Assembly: GCF_900187505.1 (NCBI RefSeq)
Contig: NZ_FYDL01000003.1
Span: forward strand, 186,001 to 250,000
Length of the DNA: 64,000 bases
Source of the DNA: Pseudomonas sp. Irchel s3h17
Lineage (GTDB): Bacteria > Pseudomonadota > Gammaproteobacteria > Pseudomonadales > Pseudomonadaceae
Direction: 5' to 3'
Part shown: positions 1 through 8,691 of the stretch, piece after piece
Position numbering within the stretch: position 1 is the first letter of the stretch
Layout of the letters: every line of letters begins with the position of its first letter
Notes under the pieces: model-generated
Seen by the model: the letters and a program-made list of their open reading frames with translations, nothing else
Database searches by the model: none
Told to the model about the DNA's origin: nothing
Made by a program: the position numbers and the translations under genes

Positions 1-329
1 TCAAGCAGGGGGCGGAGAATGCGGTGTCGTCGATGCAGTCCGGACAGGCCGCAACCGGCACCGGTGTCGAGTCGAGCCAGCGCACGGGCGCCTCACTGAC
101 GGCGATTACCGGGCAGGTTGAACACATCAGTGATATGAACCATCAAGTGGCGACGGCCACCGAAGAGCAGTCGGCGGTGACTGAAGAGATCAATCGCAAC
201 GTGCAGGGTATCTCCGACCTGGCACGGGCGACGACGGGGGAGGTCAGGGCTTGCCGAGAGGACTGTCAGACGTTGCAGCGGCTGGCGGATGACCTGGCGC
301 GGCAGATGGGTGGGTTCAAGCTGAGCTGA
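1..329 (+). CDS. Methyl-accepting chemotaxis protein, C-terminal fragment (5' end outside window)
   Basis: The reading frame is open from base 3 and ends at a TGA at 327-329. The visible ~109 residues are the end of the cytoplasmic helical-bundle signalling domain of a methyl-accepting chemotaxis protein: the sequence ATATEEQSAVTEEINRNVQGI is typical of the descending methylation helix, and it is followed by a short C-terminal tail. The sensor domain, HAMP domain and CheA/CheW-binding tip lie upstream of the window, so the ligand cannot be inferred. A GTG at 24 could be mistaken for a start but is internal to the domain. Confidence 0.85.
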   Translation, partial: KQGAENAVSSMQSGQAATGTGVESSQRTGASLTAITGQVEHISDMNHQVATATEEQSAVTEEINRNVQGISDLARATTGEVRACREDCQTLQRLADDLARQMGGFKLS

Positions 330-345
330 TATGGCGTCTGCGCGG

Positions 346-447
346 ACGTCTTCGCGAGCAAGCCCACACACATTTGACTCAGGGTGCTCACCGATTATGT
401 GTTCACCTTGAACCAGTGTGGGAGCGGGCTTGCTCGCGAATGGATCT
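346..447. repeat. REPIN-like inverted pair of REP sequences
   Basis: A REP-like arm (TTCGCGAGCAAGCCCACAC, about 349-367) faces an inverted arm near 418-441 containing GGGAGCGGGCTTGCTCGCGAA. The left arm lacks the GCTCCC segment found in the right arm, so the pair is imperfect. It lies between the 3' ends of the convergent chemotaxis-receptor and acyl-CoA dehydrogenase genes, a usual site for Pseudomonas REPINs. Confidence 0.6.
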
Positions 448-471
448 AAGCGGCACTACAAATACTTGGGG

Positions 472-2274
472 TCAGAACCACTCATCCTGCATGCCCAGGC
501 ACACATCATCCCGTGCCTCGAGAATCGCCAGTTCATGGTGGCAAGCCGGCACTTCCCAGGTCAGGAAGTAGCGCGCCGCTTGCAGCTTGCCTTTGTAGAA
601 GCCGGCGTCTGCGGTATTGCCCTTGGCCAGTCCTTCTTCTGCACGGATCGCCTGTTCCAGCCAGCGCCAGCCGATTACTGTGTGGCCGAACGCCTTGAGG
701 TACAGCGCCGAGTTGGCGAGGCTGCCGTTGACCTTGCCTTGGGCCAGATCGGTCAACAGGCCGATGGTCACCGTTTGCAGGCGTGCCACCAGTTTCTCCA
801 GCGGTTCGCGCAATGGGGTCAGCGATTCATGGGCGTGGGCCCGCTCAACGGTGACGGCGATCAAGCGGATCAACTGCTTGAGCCCGGCGCCGCCGTTCTG
901 CGCCAGTTTGCGCCCCAGCAAGTCCAGTGACTGAATGCCATGGGTGCCTTCGTGGATCGGGTTCAGGCGGTTGTCGCGGTAGTACTGCTCTACCGGGTAT
1001 TCGCGGGTGTAGCCGTGGCCGCCGAGGATCTGGATCGCCAGTTCGTTGGCCTTCAGGCAGAACTCCGACGGCCAGGATTTGACGATGGGGGTCAGCAAAT
1101 CCAGCAGTTCATGGGCCTGCTTGCGCCCGGCTTCGGTCTCAAGGGTGGTGGTGTCGTCGAACAATCGTGCGGCATACAGTCCCAGGTCGAACGAGCCTTC
1201 GACGTAGGCCTTCTGGGTCAGCAGCATGCGTTTGACGTCGGCGTGCTGGACGATCGACACCGGTGCGGTGTTCGGGTCCTTGCTGTCCGGCAGGCGTCCT
1301 TGCGGGCGTTCGCGGGCGTATTCCAGCGAGTGCAGGTAACCGGCGTAACCGAGCATCACCGCGCCCATGCCGACGCCGATCCGTGCCTCGTTCATCATCT
1401 GGAACATACAGCTCAGGCCTTGATGCGGCTGGCCCACCAGGTAGCCGACACACTCGCCGTTGTCGCCGAAGTTCAGCGCGGTGGAGGTGGTGCCGCGCCA
1501 GCCCATCTTGTGGAACAGCCCGGCCAGCAGCACATCGTTGCGCTGGCCCAGGCTGCCGTCGTCGTTGACCAGGAACTTGGGCACGATAAACAGGGAGATG
1601 CCCTTTACCCCGGCGGGTGCGTCCGGCAGTTTGGCCAGCACCATGTGCACGATGTTTTCCGACAGCGGATGGTCGCCGCCGGAGATGAAGATCTTGTTGC
1701 CCTTGAGTCGATAGGTGCCGTCCGCCGCGGGTTCGGCGCGGGTGCGGATGTCCGACAGCGACGAACCGGCGTGGGGCTCGGTCAGGGCCATGGTGCCGAA
1801 GAAGCGGCCGTCGATCATCGGTTGCAGGAAGCGTTGTTTCTGTTCCTCGGTGCCGAAGCTCTCGATCAGGTTGGCGGCGCCCATGGTCAGGAACGGGTAG
1901 GAAGTCGTCGCCGCGTTGGCCGCCTGGAAGTGCGCGAAGCAGGCTTGCGACAACAGCGTCGGCAACTGCATGCCGCCCGCCTCGAAACTGCGTGCAGCGT
2001 TGAGGAAACCGGCTTCGAGAAAGGCATCCACGGCAGGTTTCACTTCCGGGATCAGGATCGCCTGGCCGTCTTCATAGCGCGGTTCGTTCTCGTCGCCCTT
2101 GCGGTTGTGCGAGGCGAAGAACTTCTCGGCGATGCTGCGGGCGGTGCCAATGGCGGCGTCGAAGGTTTCGCGGTTGTGCTCGGCGAAACGCTCGCGCTGG
2201 GTCAGGCCCTCGGCATCGAGGACTTCGTACAGCTCGAAAGCCAGATTGCGGGAACTGAGCAACGTCTCGGACAT
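472..2274 (-). CDS. Acyl-CoA dehydrogenase, long form with C-terminal extension
   Basis: The 600-residue protein is an FAD-dependent acyl-CoA dehydrogenase. The order seen is an N-terminal helical domain, the FAD/substrate middle domain (MALTEPHAGSSLSDIRTRA, about residues 160-180), and a C-terminal helical domain with IHEGTHGIQSLDLLGRKL, whose Glu sits where this subfamily has its catalytic base. About 120 further residues match the C-terminal domain of the long dehydrogenases related to DmdC and phenylacyl-CoA dehydrogenases. These oxidise an acyl-CoA to a 2-enoyl-CoA and pass electrons to ETF. The substrate cannot be told from sequence. The ATG at 2274 follows AGGTAGG. The gene stands alone, convergent with the chemotaxis gene. 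Confidence 0.88.
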   Translation of the reverse strand: MSETLLSSRNLAFELYEVLDAEGLTQRERFAEHNRETFDAAIGTARSIAEKFFASHNRKGDENEPRYEDGQAILIPEVKPAVDAFLEAGFLNAARSFEAGGMQLPTLLSQACFAHFQAANAATTSYPFLTMGAANLIESFGTEEQKQRFLQPMIDGRFFGTMALTEPHAGSSLSDIRTRAEPAADGTYRLKGNKIFISGGDHPLSENIVHMVLAKLPDAPAGVKGISLFIVPKFLVNDDGSLGQRNDVLLAGLFHKMGWRGTTSTALNFGDNGECVGYLVGQPHQGLSCMFQMMNEARIGVGMGAVMLGYAGYLHSLEYARERPQGRLPDSKDPNTAPVSIVQHADVKRMLLTQKAYVEGSFDLGLYAARLFDDTTTLETEAGRKQAHELLDLLTPIVKSWPSEFCLKANELAIQILGGHGYTREYPVEQYYRDNRLNPIHEGTHGIQSLDLLGRKLAQNGGAGLKQLIRLIAVTVERAHAHESLTPLREPLEKLVARLQTVTIGLLTDLAQGKVNGSLANSALYLKAFGHTVIGWRWLEQAIRAEEGLAKGNTADAGFYKGKLQAARYFLTWEVPACHHELAILEARDDVCLGMQDEWF

Positions 2275-2396
2275 GGCGGCCTACCTGTTTTGGAATAGGC
2301 CGAGTCTAGGCGTGGGAATAGAGGCTGAACAGGATGATTGATCTGCGTGATGGAGGGGTAAAACACAACAGCGGAATGTCTGCGGCGAACATTACC

Positions 2397-2528
2397 CGTG
2401 GCGAGGGAGCTTGCTCCCGCTGGGCTGCGAAGCGGCCCTGAAAGCTGTAATCCGGTAATTTCAGATAAACCGCGCCGATCCACGGGCGGCTGCTGCGCAC
2501 CCGAGCGGGAGCAAGCTCCCTCGCCACG
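2397..2528. repeat. REPIN with perfect 25-bp inverted arms
   Basis: Arms at 2397-2421 and 2504-2528 are exact reverse complements. Each arm contains its own hairpin GGGAGCTTGCTCCC. The same arm sequence recurs at 9531-9663 and 52047-52179, and in altered form at 42216-42345, marking a dispersed family. It fills much of the gap between the acyl-CoA dehydrogenase gene and putA. Confidence 0.85.
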
Positions 2529-2548
2529 GAATCATCAGCGTCAGGCAA

Positions 2549-2577
2549 AAAAATAGGCGCCGGTGAGGGCGCCCATT
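2549..2577 (-). terminator. Rho-independent terminator of putA
   Basis: Read on the minus strand, ATGGGCGCC and GGCGCCTAT form a 9-bp stem (one G-T pair) closed by a short CTCACC-type loop and followed by seven Ts. It lies about 25 bases past the putA stop codon. Confidence 0.75.
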
Positions 2578-2600
2578 TTGTACAGCTAACGCATCGCGGT

Positions 2601-5600
2601 TTAGCCGATCGTCATCAGGCTGGCGTTACCACCGGCCGCTGCGGTGTTGACGCTCAGTGCGCGCTCGATCACCAGGCGCTCCAGCGCAATGCCGGTTTCG
2701 CCCGGCGCCTGGCCGTGAACCCCAACGATGGCGCCGGCACGGGTTGCCACTTGCTGGCAGACCGCGCGCAACTGGTCGGAGTGACCGTGATGCAGTACCG
2801 CATCGATGACCACTTCGTCCTTGGTCCAGTCAGCGACCAGCTTGATGCGTGCTTGCACATCCTTTGGCAGGCGCGCCAGCAGTGCCTTGCTCAGCTCATT
2901 CTCCGGTACGACTGCCGAGCCACCCACGGCCAGTACCGCAGCCAGTTGGGTCAGCAGGTCGCCTTCGATTTCCGCCAGGCACAGCACGTGTTCGCGCGGC
3001 AGGATGGCGTAGCTGTTGCGCTCGCCGGTCGGGCCTGCCAGGACGCGGGTGATACCGCTCTGCGATTGCACGGCGAACTTCACGCACAGGGCGCTCAGGG
3101 CGCTGAGCTTGTGGCTGTCGGCCCAGGCTTGCAGGGCAGTCAGCGGCTTGCTCATGGCATCACGCAGGCGGACGTCCGGCGCGGTTTCGGCGTCGGCACG
3201 GGCAAAGGATTGCTCGATGGCGTCGCCAGGGCGGGTCGACAGCAGGCGGTACAGGTACAGCGGACCACCGGCTTTCGGACCGGTGCCCGACAGGCCTTCG
3301 CCGCCGAACGGTTGCACGCCGACCACGGCACCCACAATGTTGCGGTTGACGTAGACGTTACCGGCGTTGACGTTGTCGATCACCTTGGCAATGGTCTCGT
3401 CGATGCGTGTGTGCACACCCAGCGTCAGGCCATAACCGGAAGCGTTGATCTGCTCGATCAGTTGATCGATCTCTTTACGCTTGTAGCGCACCACGTGCAG
3501 CACCGGACCAAAGATCTCGCGTTGCAGTTCGTCGAAGCTTTCCAGTTCGATCAGGGTGGGCATGACGAAGGTGCCGCGTTTGATTTCTTCGGCATTGGCG
3601 ATCGCGACCTGGTACACGTTGCGACCTTTGTCGCGCATGCCCTGGATGTGTTTCTCGATGCCCGCCTTGGCTTCGGCGTCGATCACCGGGCCGATGTCCA
3701 CGGACAGGCGCTCCGGGTTGCCGAGACGGCATTCAGCCATGGCGCCCTTGAGCATTTCGATCACGCGGTCTGCCGAATCTTCCTGCAGGCACAGTACGCG
3801 CAGGGCCGAGCAACGCTGGCCGGCGCTGTCGAAGGCCGACGATACGACGTCGATGACCACTTGTTCGGTCAGCGCCGAGGAGTCGACGATCATTGCGTTC
3901 TGGCCGCCGGTTTCGGCGATCAGCGGGATCGGACGGCCCTGGGAGTCCAGGCGGCCGGCGATGTTGCGTTGCAGCAGGCGCGCGACTTCGGTGGAGCCGG
4001 TGAACATCACGCCTTTGACGCGATCATCGCCCACCAGGCCAGCGCCGACGGTTTCGCCACGGCCCGGCAGCAGTTGCAGCACGCCTTCCGGGATCCCGGC
4101 CTCGAGCAGCAAGCGCACGGCTTGTGCCGCCACCAGTGGGGTCTGTTCGGCCGGTTTGGCCAGGACCGGGTTACCGGCGGCCAGTGCGGCGGCGACTTGA
4201 CCGCTGAAAATCGCCAGTGGGAAGTTCCACGGGCTGATGCACACCACTGGGCCCAGTGGGCGGTGGGCGTCGTTGGTGAAATCGTTGCGGGCCTGCACCG
4301 CGTAGTAACGCAGGAAGTCCACGGCTTCACGCACTTCGGCGATGGCGTTGGCGAAGGTCTTGCCGGCTTCGCGGGCCAGCAGGCCCATCAGCGGCTGGAT
4401 CTCGGCTTCCATCAGGTCGGCGGCACGTTCCAGGATCGCGGCGCGTTCGGCTGGCGGGGTGGCCTGCCAGATAGGAGCGGCGTTCAGGGCGCACTGGATG
4501 GCGTTGTCGACGTCTTCGACGGTCGCTTCCTGTACATGGCCGACCACGTCACGCAGGTCCGAGGGGTTCAACACCGGCGCAGGCGTTTCAGCGCTGGAGG
4601 CGCAACCGAGCATCGGCGCGGCTTTCCAGTTGTTGTGGGCGCTGGCCAGCAGGGCGCAGGACAAGGATGCCAGGCGGTGTTCGTTGGCCATGTCGATGCC
4701 GCTGGAGTTGGCGCGTTCGCTGCCGTACAGGTCGCGCGGCAGTGGAATGCGCGGGTGCGGCAGGCCGAAGCCGCCTTCCAGCGTGGCCATCTGCTCGATC
4801 TGGTTCACCGGGTCGGCTACCAGCTCCTGGATGGAGATGGACTGGTCGGCGATACGGTTGACGAACGAGGTGTTCGCGCCGTTTTCCAGCAGGCGACGTA
4901 CCAGGTACGCCAGCAGGGTTTCATGGGTGCCGACCGGTGCGTACACGCGGCACGGACGGTTCAGCTTGCCTTCGGAAACCTTGCCTACAACCTGTTCGTA
5001 CAGCGGTTCACCCATGCCGTGCAGGCACTGGAACTCGTACTGGCCCGGGTAGTAGTTCTGCCCGGCGATATGGTAGATGGCCGACAGGGTGTGGGCGTTG
5101 TGCGTGGCGAACTGCGGGTAGATGACTTCCGGTACCGACAGCAGTTTGCGCGCGCAGGCGATGTAGGACACGTCGGTGTACACCTTGCGGGTGTAGACCG
5201 GATAGCCTTCCAGGCCTTCGACCTGGGCACGCTTGATTTCGCTGTCCCAGTAGGCGCCTTTTACCAGGCGGATCATCAGGCGATGACGGCTGCGGCGAGC
5301 CAGGTCGATCACGTAGTCGATCACGTACGGGCAACGCTTCTGGTACGCCTGGATCACGAAACCGATACCGTTCCAACCGCTCAGTTGCGGCTCGAAGCAC
5401 AGGCGCTCCAGCAGGTCCAGCGACAGCTCCAGGCGGTCGGCTTCCTCGGCGTCGATGTTCAGGCCGATGTCGTATTGCTTGGCCAGCAGGGTCAGCGACA
5501 GCAGGCGCGGGTACAGCTCCTCCATCACGCGCTCGTACTGGGCACGGCTGTAACGCGGGTGCAGGGCCGACAGCTTGATCGAGATGCCCGGGCCTTCATA

Positions 5601-6554
5601 AATGCCGCGACCGTGGGACGCCTTGCCGATCGAGTGGATGGCTTGCTCGTAGGACGCGAGGTATTTCTGCGCGTCATGCTCGGTCAGTGCGGCTTCACCG
5701 AGCATGTCGTAGGAGTAGCGGAAGCCTTTGGCTTCAAACTTGCTGGCGTTGGCCAGGGCTTCGGCGATGGTTTCGCCGGTCACGAACTGCTCGCCCATCA
5801 GGCGCATGGCCATGTCGACGCCCTTGCGGATCATCGGCTCGCCGCTCTTGCCGATGATGCGGCTCAGGGACGAGGTCAAGCCTGCTTCGTTATGGGTGGA
5901 GACCAGCTTGCCGGTCAGCAGCAGGCCCCAGGTCGCGGCGTTGACGAACAGCGACGGGCTGTTGCCCAGGTGCGGCTGCCAGTTACCGGTACTGATCTTG
6001 TCGCGAATCAGGGCGTCACGAGTGCCCTTGTCCGGAATACGCAGCAGCGCTTCGGCCAGGCACATCAGTGCCACGCCTTCCTGGGACGACAGGGAGAATT
6101 CCTGCAGCAGGCCCTGCACGATGCCGGCACGGCCACCGGCGCTCTTCTGATTGCGCAGTTTTTCAGCAATCGAGGCGGCCAGTTTGTTGGTGGCCTCGGC
6201 CATCGGTGCCGGCAGGCGAGCCTGCTCCAGCAGCATGGGCACCACTTCCGGCTCCGGACGACGGTAGGCGGCGGTGATCGCGGCGCGCAGTACCGATTGC
6301 GGCAGGATGCTCTCAGCGAATTCAAGGAAGCACTGGTGCGCATGGTCGACTTGAATGTCGGCGCCTTCATCCAGCTCAGGACGGACCGAACCATTGAGTT
6401 CGGTCAGGGTTGCACCACCCTCGAGTTTTTCCAGGTAATTGAAAATCGCCTGCTTGATCAACCAGTGCGGCGTGCGATCAATCGAGGTCGCGGCGGCCTT
6501 GAGGCGTTCGCGGGTCGGGTCGTCGAGTTTGACCCCAAGGGTGGTGGTAGCCAT
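2601..6554 (-). CDS. putA: Trifunctional proline utilisation protein PutA
   Basis: PutA (1317 aa) oxidises proline to P5C with its FAD proline dehydrogenase domain (about residues 190-570) and then to glutamate with its NAD P5C dehydrogenase domain (about 650-1110). The latter shows ETGGQNAMIVD and catalytic Cys near residue 914 in SAGQRCSALRVL. A C-terminal ALDH-like domain follows. Residues 1-47 (TTTLGVKLDDPTRERLKAAA) are a ribbon-helix-helix DNA-binding domain with Lys9 placed as in E. coli PutA, so this is the trifunctional, autoregulating type. The ATG at 6554 is preferred over an upstream in-frame start at 6590 because GAGGA lies 7-8 bases before it and the RHH domain begins there. It is divergent from putP; five GTTGCA operators lie between them. 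Confidence 0.97.
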   Translation of the reverse strand: MATTTLGVKLDDPTRERLKAAATSIDRTPHWLIKQAIFNYLEKLEGGATLTELNGSVRPELDEGADIQVDHAHQCFLEFAESILPQSVLRAAITAAYRRPEPEVVPMLLEQARLPAPMAEATNKLAASIAEKLRNQKSAGGRAGIVQGLLQEFSLSSQEGVALMCLAEALLRIPDKGTRDALIRDKISTGNWQPHLGNSPSLFVNAATWGLLLTGKLVSTHNEAGLTSSLSRIIGKSGEPMIRKGVDMAMRLMGEQFVTGETIAEALANASKFEAKGFRYSYDMLGEAALTEHDAQKYLASYEQAIHSIGKASHGRGIYEGPGISIKLSALHPRYSRAQYERVMEELYPRLLSLTLLAKQYDIGLNIDAEEADRLELSLDLLERLCFEPQLSGWNGIGFVIQAYQKRCPYVIDYVIDLARRSRHRLMIRLVKGAYWDSEIKRAQVEGLEGYPVYTRKVYTDVSYIACARKLLSVPEVIYPQFATHNAHTLSAIYHIAGQNYYPGQYEFQCLHGMGEPLYEQVVGKVSEGKLNRPCRVYAPVGTHETLLAYLVRRLLENGANTSFVNRIADQSISIQELVADPVNQIEQMATLEGGFGLPHPRIPLPRDLYGSERANSSGIDMANEHRLASLSCALLASAHNNWKAAPMLGCASSAETPAPVLNPSDLRDVVGHVQEATVEDVDNAIQCALNAAPIWQATPPAERAAILERAADLMEAEIQPLMGLLAREAGKTFANAIAEVREAVDFLRYYAVQARNDFTNDAHRPLGPVVCISPWNFPLAIFSGQVAAALAAGNPVLAKPAEQTPLVAAQAVRLLLEAGIPEGVLQLLPGRGETVGAGLVGDDRVKGVMFTGSTEVARLLQRNIAGRLDSQGRPIPLIAETGGQNAMIVDSSALTEQVVIDVVSSAFDSAGQRCSALRVLCLQEDSADRVIEMLKGAMAECRLGNPERLSVDIGPVIDAEAKAGIEKHIQGMRDKGRNVYQVAIANAEEIKRGTFVMPTLIELESFDELQREIFGPVLHVVRYKRKEIDQLIEQINASGYGLTLGVHTRIDETIAKVIDNVNAGNVYVNRNIVGAVVGVQPFGGEGLSGTGPKAGGPLYLYRLLSTRPGDAIEQSFARADAETAPDVRLRDAMSKPLTALQAWADSHKLSALSALCVKFAVQSQSGITRVLAGPTGERNSYAILPREHVLCLAEIEGDLLTQLAAVLAVGGSAVVPENELSKALLARLPKDVQARIKLVADWTKDEVVIDAVLHHGHSDQLRAVCQQVATRAGAIVGVHGQAPGETGIALERLVIERALSVNTAAAGGNASLMTIG

Positions 6555-6624
6555 ATTTTTATCCTCATGTTTGCCACGACTGCGTGGCATCAGCTGGCGG
6601 CAAGATTAGCCGCGCGCCGAAAGA

Positions 6625-6643
6625 GGTGCAACCGGGTGCAACC
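6625..6643. promoter_or_regulatory. PutA operator pair (two GGTGCAACC boxes)
   Basis: GGTGCAACC occurs at 6625-6633 and again at 6635-6643, exactly 10 bases apart, which puts both on the same face of the helix. TGCAAC is the reverse complement of GTTGCA, the core bound by the E. coli PutA ribbon-helix-helix domain. The pair lies about 70-90 bases upstream of the putA start, where it could block putA transcription. Confidence 0.75.
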
Positions 6644-6790
6644 CTTTTTTTGCCGGAAAAACAGGCAACTCGTCAGGAAAAAAATTCTGGTACGCGGGTG
6701 CTGCCCCTTATTGGTGCTGTTTGTCTTGGTTGGCGATGTTTCTTGCTCCGAAAAGGAGCAAAAACCCGTACCTAAAAAATATTTCCGACT

Positions 6791-6825
6791 AGGTGCAACT
6801 TATTCGGGAGAAACAGGTTGCACCT
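6791..6825. promoter_or_regulatory. PutA operator pair (inverted GTTGCA boxes)
   Basis: AGGTGCAAC (6791-6799) and GTTGCACCT (6817-6825) are perfect 9-bp inverted repeats that both carry the PutA core. They lie in the middle of the putA-putP gap. A protein with two RHH dimers, or a bridged dimer pair, could occupy both. Confidence 0.72.
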
Positions 6826-6857
6826 TATTTGCTTTGTTGAATAGCATTCGCGCCCAA

Positions 6858-6866
6858 GGTGCAACC
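6858..6866. promoter_or_regulatory. Fifth PutA operator box
   Basis: GGTGCAACC at 6858-6866 is the fifth and last GTTGCA-type box in the putA-putP gap and the one closest to putP (about 150 bases before its start). Confidence 0.65.
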
Positions 6867-6961
6867 GTCCACGAGACTGTTCATCGGCTGATGGCTTTCC
6901 TGGGGAAACATCAGTCATAAATGCGCGGATTACCCGATCGTCTTTCAAACGTAATCGTTTG

Positions 6962-6997
6962 GCGGCGGTTCAGCAGACCGCCGCTACATAAAAACAA
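6962..6997 (+). promoter_or_regulatory. putP leader: hairpin plus Crc/Hfq-like A-rich motif
   Basis: GCGGCGGT (6962-6969) and ACCGCCGC (6977-6984) form an 8-bp stem with a 7-base loop. Directly after it, AAAAACAA (6990-6997) fits the AANAANAA consensus recognised by Hfq/Crc in Pseudomonas mRNAs. The motif ends 17 bases before the putP ATG, over or next to the ribosome-binding region, so translational catabolite control of putP is plausible. This is inferred from motif match only. Confidence 0.5.
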
Positions 6998-7014
6998 AGC
7001 CAGGGCGTAACTCA

Positions 7015-8499
7015 ATGAGTGCTAGCAATCCAACCTTGATCACGTTTGTGATCTACATCGCAGCAATGGTGCTGATCGGCTTCATGGCCTATCGCTCCAC
7101 CAACAACCTCTCCGACTACATTCTGGGTGGCCGTAGCCTGGGCAGCGTCGTGACCGCGCTCTCCGCCGGCGCTTCCGACATGAGTGGCTGGTTGTTGATG
7201 GGCCTGCCGGGCGCCATCTACATGTCTGGCCTGTCTGAAAGCTGGATCGCCATCGGCCTGATCATCGGTGCCTACCTGAACTGGCTGTTTGTAGCCGGTC
7301 GTCTGCGCGTGCAGACCGAGCACAACGGTGACGCGCTGACTCTGCCGGACTACTTCTCCAGCCGTTTTGAAGACAAGAGCGGCTTGCTGCGCATTATCTC
7401 GGCCGTCGTGATCCTGGTGTTCTTCACCATCTATTGCGCCTCCGGCATCGTGGCGGGCGCCCGTCTGTTCGAAAGCACCTTCGGCATGTCCTACGAGACC
7501 GCGCTGTGGGCCGGTGCTGCGGCAACGATTGCCTACACCTTCGTGGGTGGTTTCCTGGCGGTGAGCTGGACTGACACCGTACAAGCCACGCTGATGATCT
7601 TCGCCCTGCTGCTGACGCCGATCATCGTGCTGCTGGCCACCGGCGGCGTCGACACCACGTTCCTGGCGATCGAAGCGCAGAACCCCGACAACTTCAACAT
7701 GCTCAAAGGCACTACCTTCATCGGCATCATCTCGCTGATGGGCTGGGGCCTGGGCTACTTCGGCCAGCCGCACATCCTGGCGCGCTTCATGGCGGCGGAT
7801 TCGGTGAAGTCGATTGCCAACGCCCGTCGTATCTCCATGACCTGGATGATCCTGTGCCTGGCCGGTACCGTTGCGGTAGGCTTCTTCGGCATTGCCTACT
7901 TCTCGGCCAACCCGGCCATGGCGATGCCAGTCAGTGAGAACCACGAGCGTGTGTTCATCGAACTGGCCAAGATCCTGTTCAACCCATGGATCGCCGGTGT
8001 GCTGCTGTCGGCTATTCTGGCTGCCGTGATGAGCACCCTGAGCTGCCAGTTGCTGGTGTGCTCGAGCGCCCTGACCGAAGACTTCTACAAGGCTTTCCTG
8101 CGCAAGAACGCTTCCCAGCTTGAGCTGGTGTGGGTCGGTCGTGCCATGGTGCTGGCCGTAGCACTGGTTGCCATCGTGATGGCCGCCAACCCGGAAAACC
8201 GCGTACTGGGTCTGGTCAGCTACGCCTGGGCCGGCTTCGGTGCTGCCTTCGGTCCGGTTGTGCTGATCTCGGTACTGTGGAAAGGCATGACCCGTAACGG
8301 CGCACTGGCCGGTATCGTGGTCGGTGCCCTCACTGTGATCGTCTGGAAGCATTTCGAACTGCTGGGCCTGTACGAAATCATCCCGGGCTTCATCTTCGCC
8401 AGCCTGGCCATTTTCCTGGTCAGCAAGATGGGTGAGCCAACGGCCGGCATGCTGCAGCGTTTCGCCGCCGCCGAGAAAGATTTCCACCTGAACAAGTGA
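7015..8499 (+). CDS. putP: Sodium/proline symporter PutP
   Basis: A 494-residue inner-membrane protein of the solute:sodium symporter family, with about 13 hydrophobic segments over its whole length. SDYILGGRSLGSVVTALSAGASDMSGWL near residues 31-58 is the family signature with the sodium-site serines and aspartate, and MSTLSCQLLVCSSALTEDFYK near 340 is the conserved region of the eighth-ninth helices. It imports L-proline with sodium and supplies PutA, which is encoded divergently. The start at 7015 follows an AGGGC-type site. A strong terminator follows the gene. Confidence 0.97.
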   Translation: MSASNPTLITFVIYIAAMVLIGFMAYRSTNNLSDYILGGRSLGSVVTALSAGASDMSGWLLMGLPGAIYMSGLSESWIAIGLIIGAYLNWLFVAGRLRVQTEHNGDALTLPDYFSSRFEDKSGLLRIISAVVILVFFTIYCASGIVAGARLFESTFGMSYETALWAGAAATIAYTFVGGFLAVSWTDTVQATLMIFALLLTPIIVLLATGGVDTTFLAIEAQNPDNFNMLKGTTFIGIISLMGWGLGYFGQPHILARFMAADSVKSIANARRISMTWMILCLAGTVAVGFFGIAYFSANPAMAMPVSENHERVFIELAKILFNPWIAGVLLSAILAAVMSTLSCQLLVCSSALTEDFYKAFLRKNASQLELVWVGRAMVLAVALVAIVMAANPENRVLGLVSYAWAGFGAAFGPVVLISVLWKGMTRNGALAGIVVGALTVIVWKHFELLGLYEIIPGFIFASLAIFLVSKMGEPTAGMLQRFAAAEKDFHLNK

Positions 8500-8537
8500 T
8501 CGGAAGGGCGAATGCCCTGATCAATCACTGACAAAAG

Positions 8538-8574
8538 AACGGCCCGCAGCCTATTGGATGCGGGCCGTTTTTTT
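8538..8574 (+). terminator. Rho-independent terminator of putP
   Basis: AACGGCCCGCA (8538-8548) pairs perfectly with TGCGGGCCGTT (8559-8569) around a 10-base loop and runs into seven Ts. It lies 39 bases after the putP stop. Confidence 0.92.
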
Positions 8575-8691
8575 GTGCCAGCTCCACCCGACGGATACCG
8601 GCATGGGCGGCGTCCCGGGGGCCGCTCGGCTGCGAACCCCTGACGCTGGGCGCGGTACAGGGTAAACTTCGCCTCCTTCGCAGGAGCAGCC

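Noticed and set aside
374-930. Open frames after the chemotaxis gene
   Set aside because: They begin in a REP-like repeat and run antisense to the acyl-CoA dehydrogenase gene.
940-2298. A 452-codon frame opposite the acyl-CoA dehydrogenase gene
   Set aside because: Shadow of the real gene; no domain, no ribosome-binding site of note.
2397-2528. Insertion sequence or CRISPR repeat
   Set aside because: The arms are palindromic and occur as single inverted pairs with no transposase and no regularly spaced array; they are REPINs.
2715-6920. A 1401-codon open frame opposite putA
   Set aside because: It is antisense to a certain gene, its composition (rich in Q, H, V, R) is that of the complement of high-GC codons, and it has no recognisable domain. 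Similar long antisense frames opposite aceE (16865-19435), msbA (38763-40652), parE (57400-59829) and parC (61290-63605) were rejected for the same reason.
7012-8487. A 491-codon frame opposite putP
   Set aside because: His/Gln/Gly-rich shadow of putP codons.
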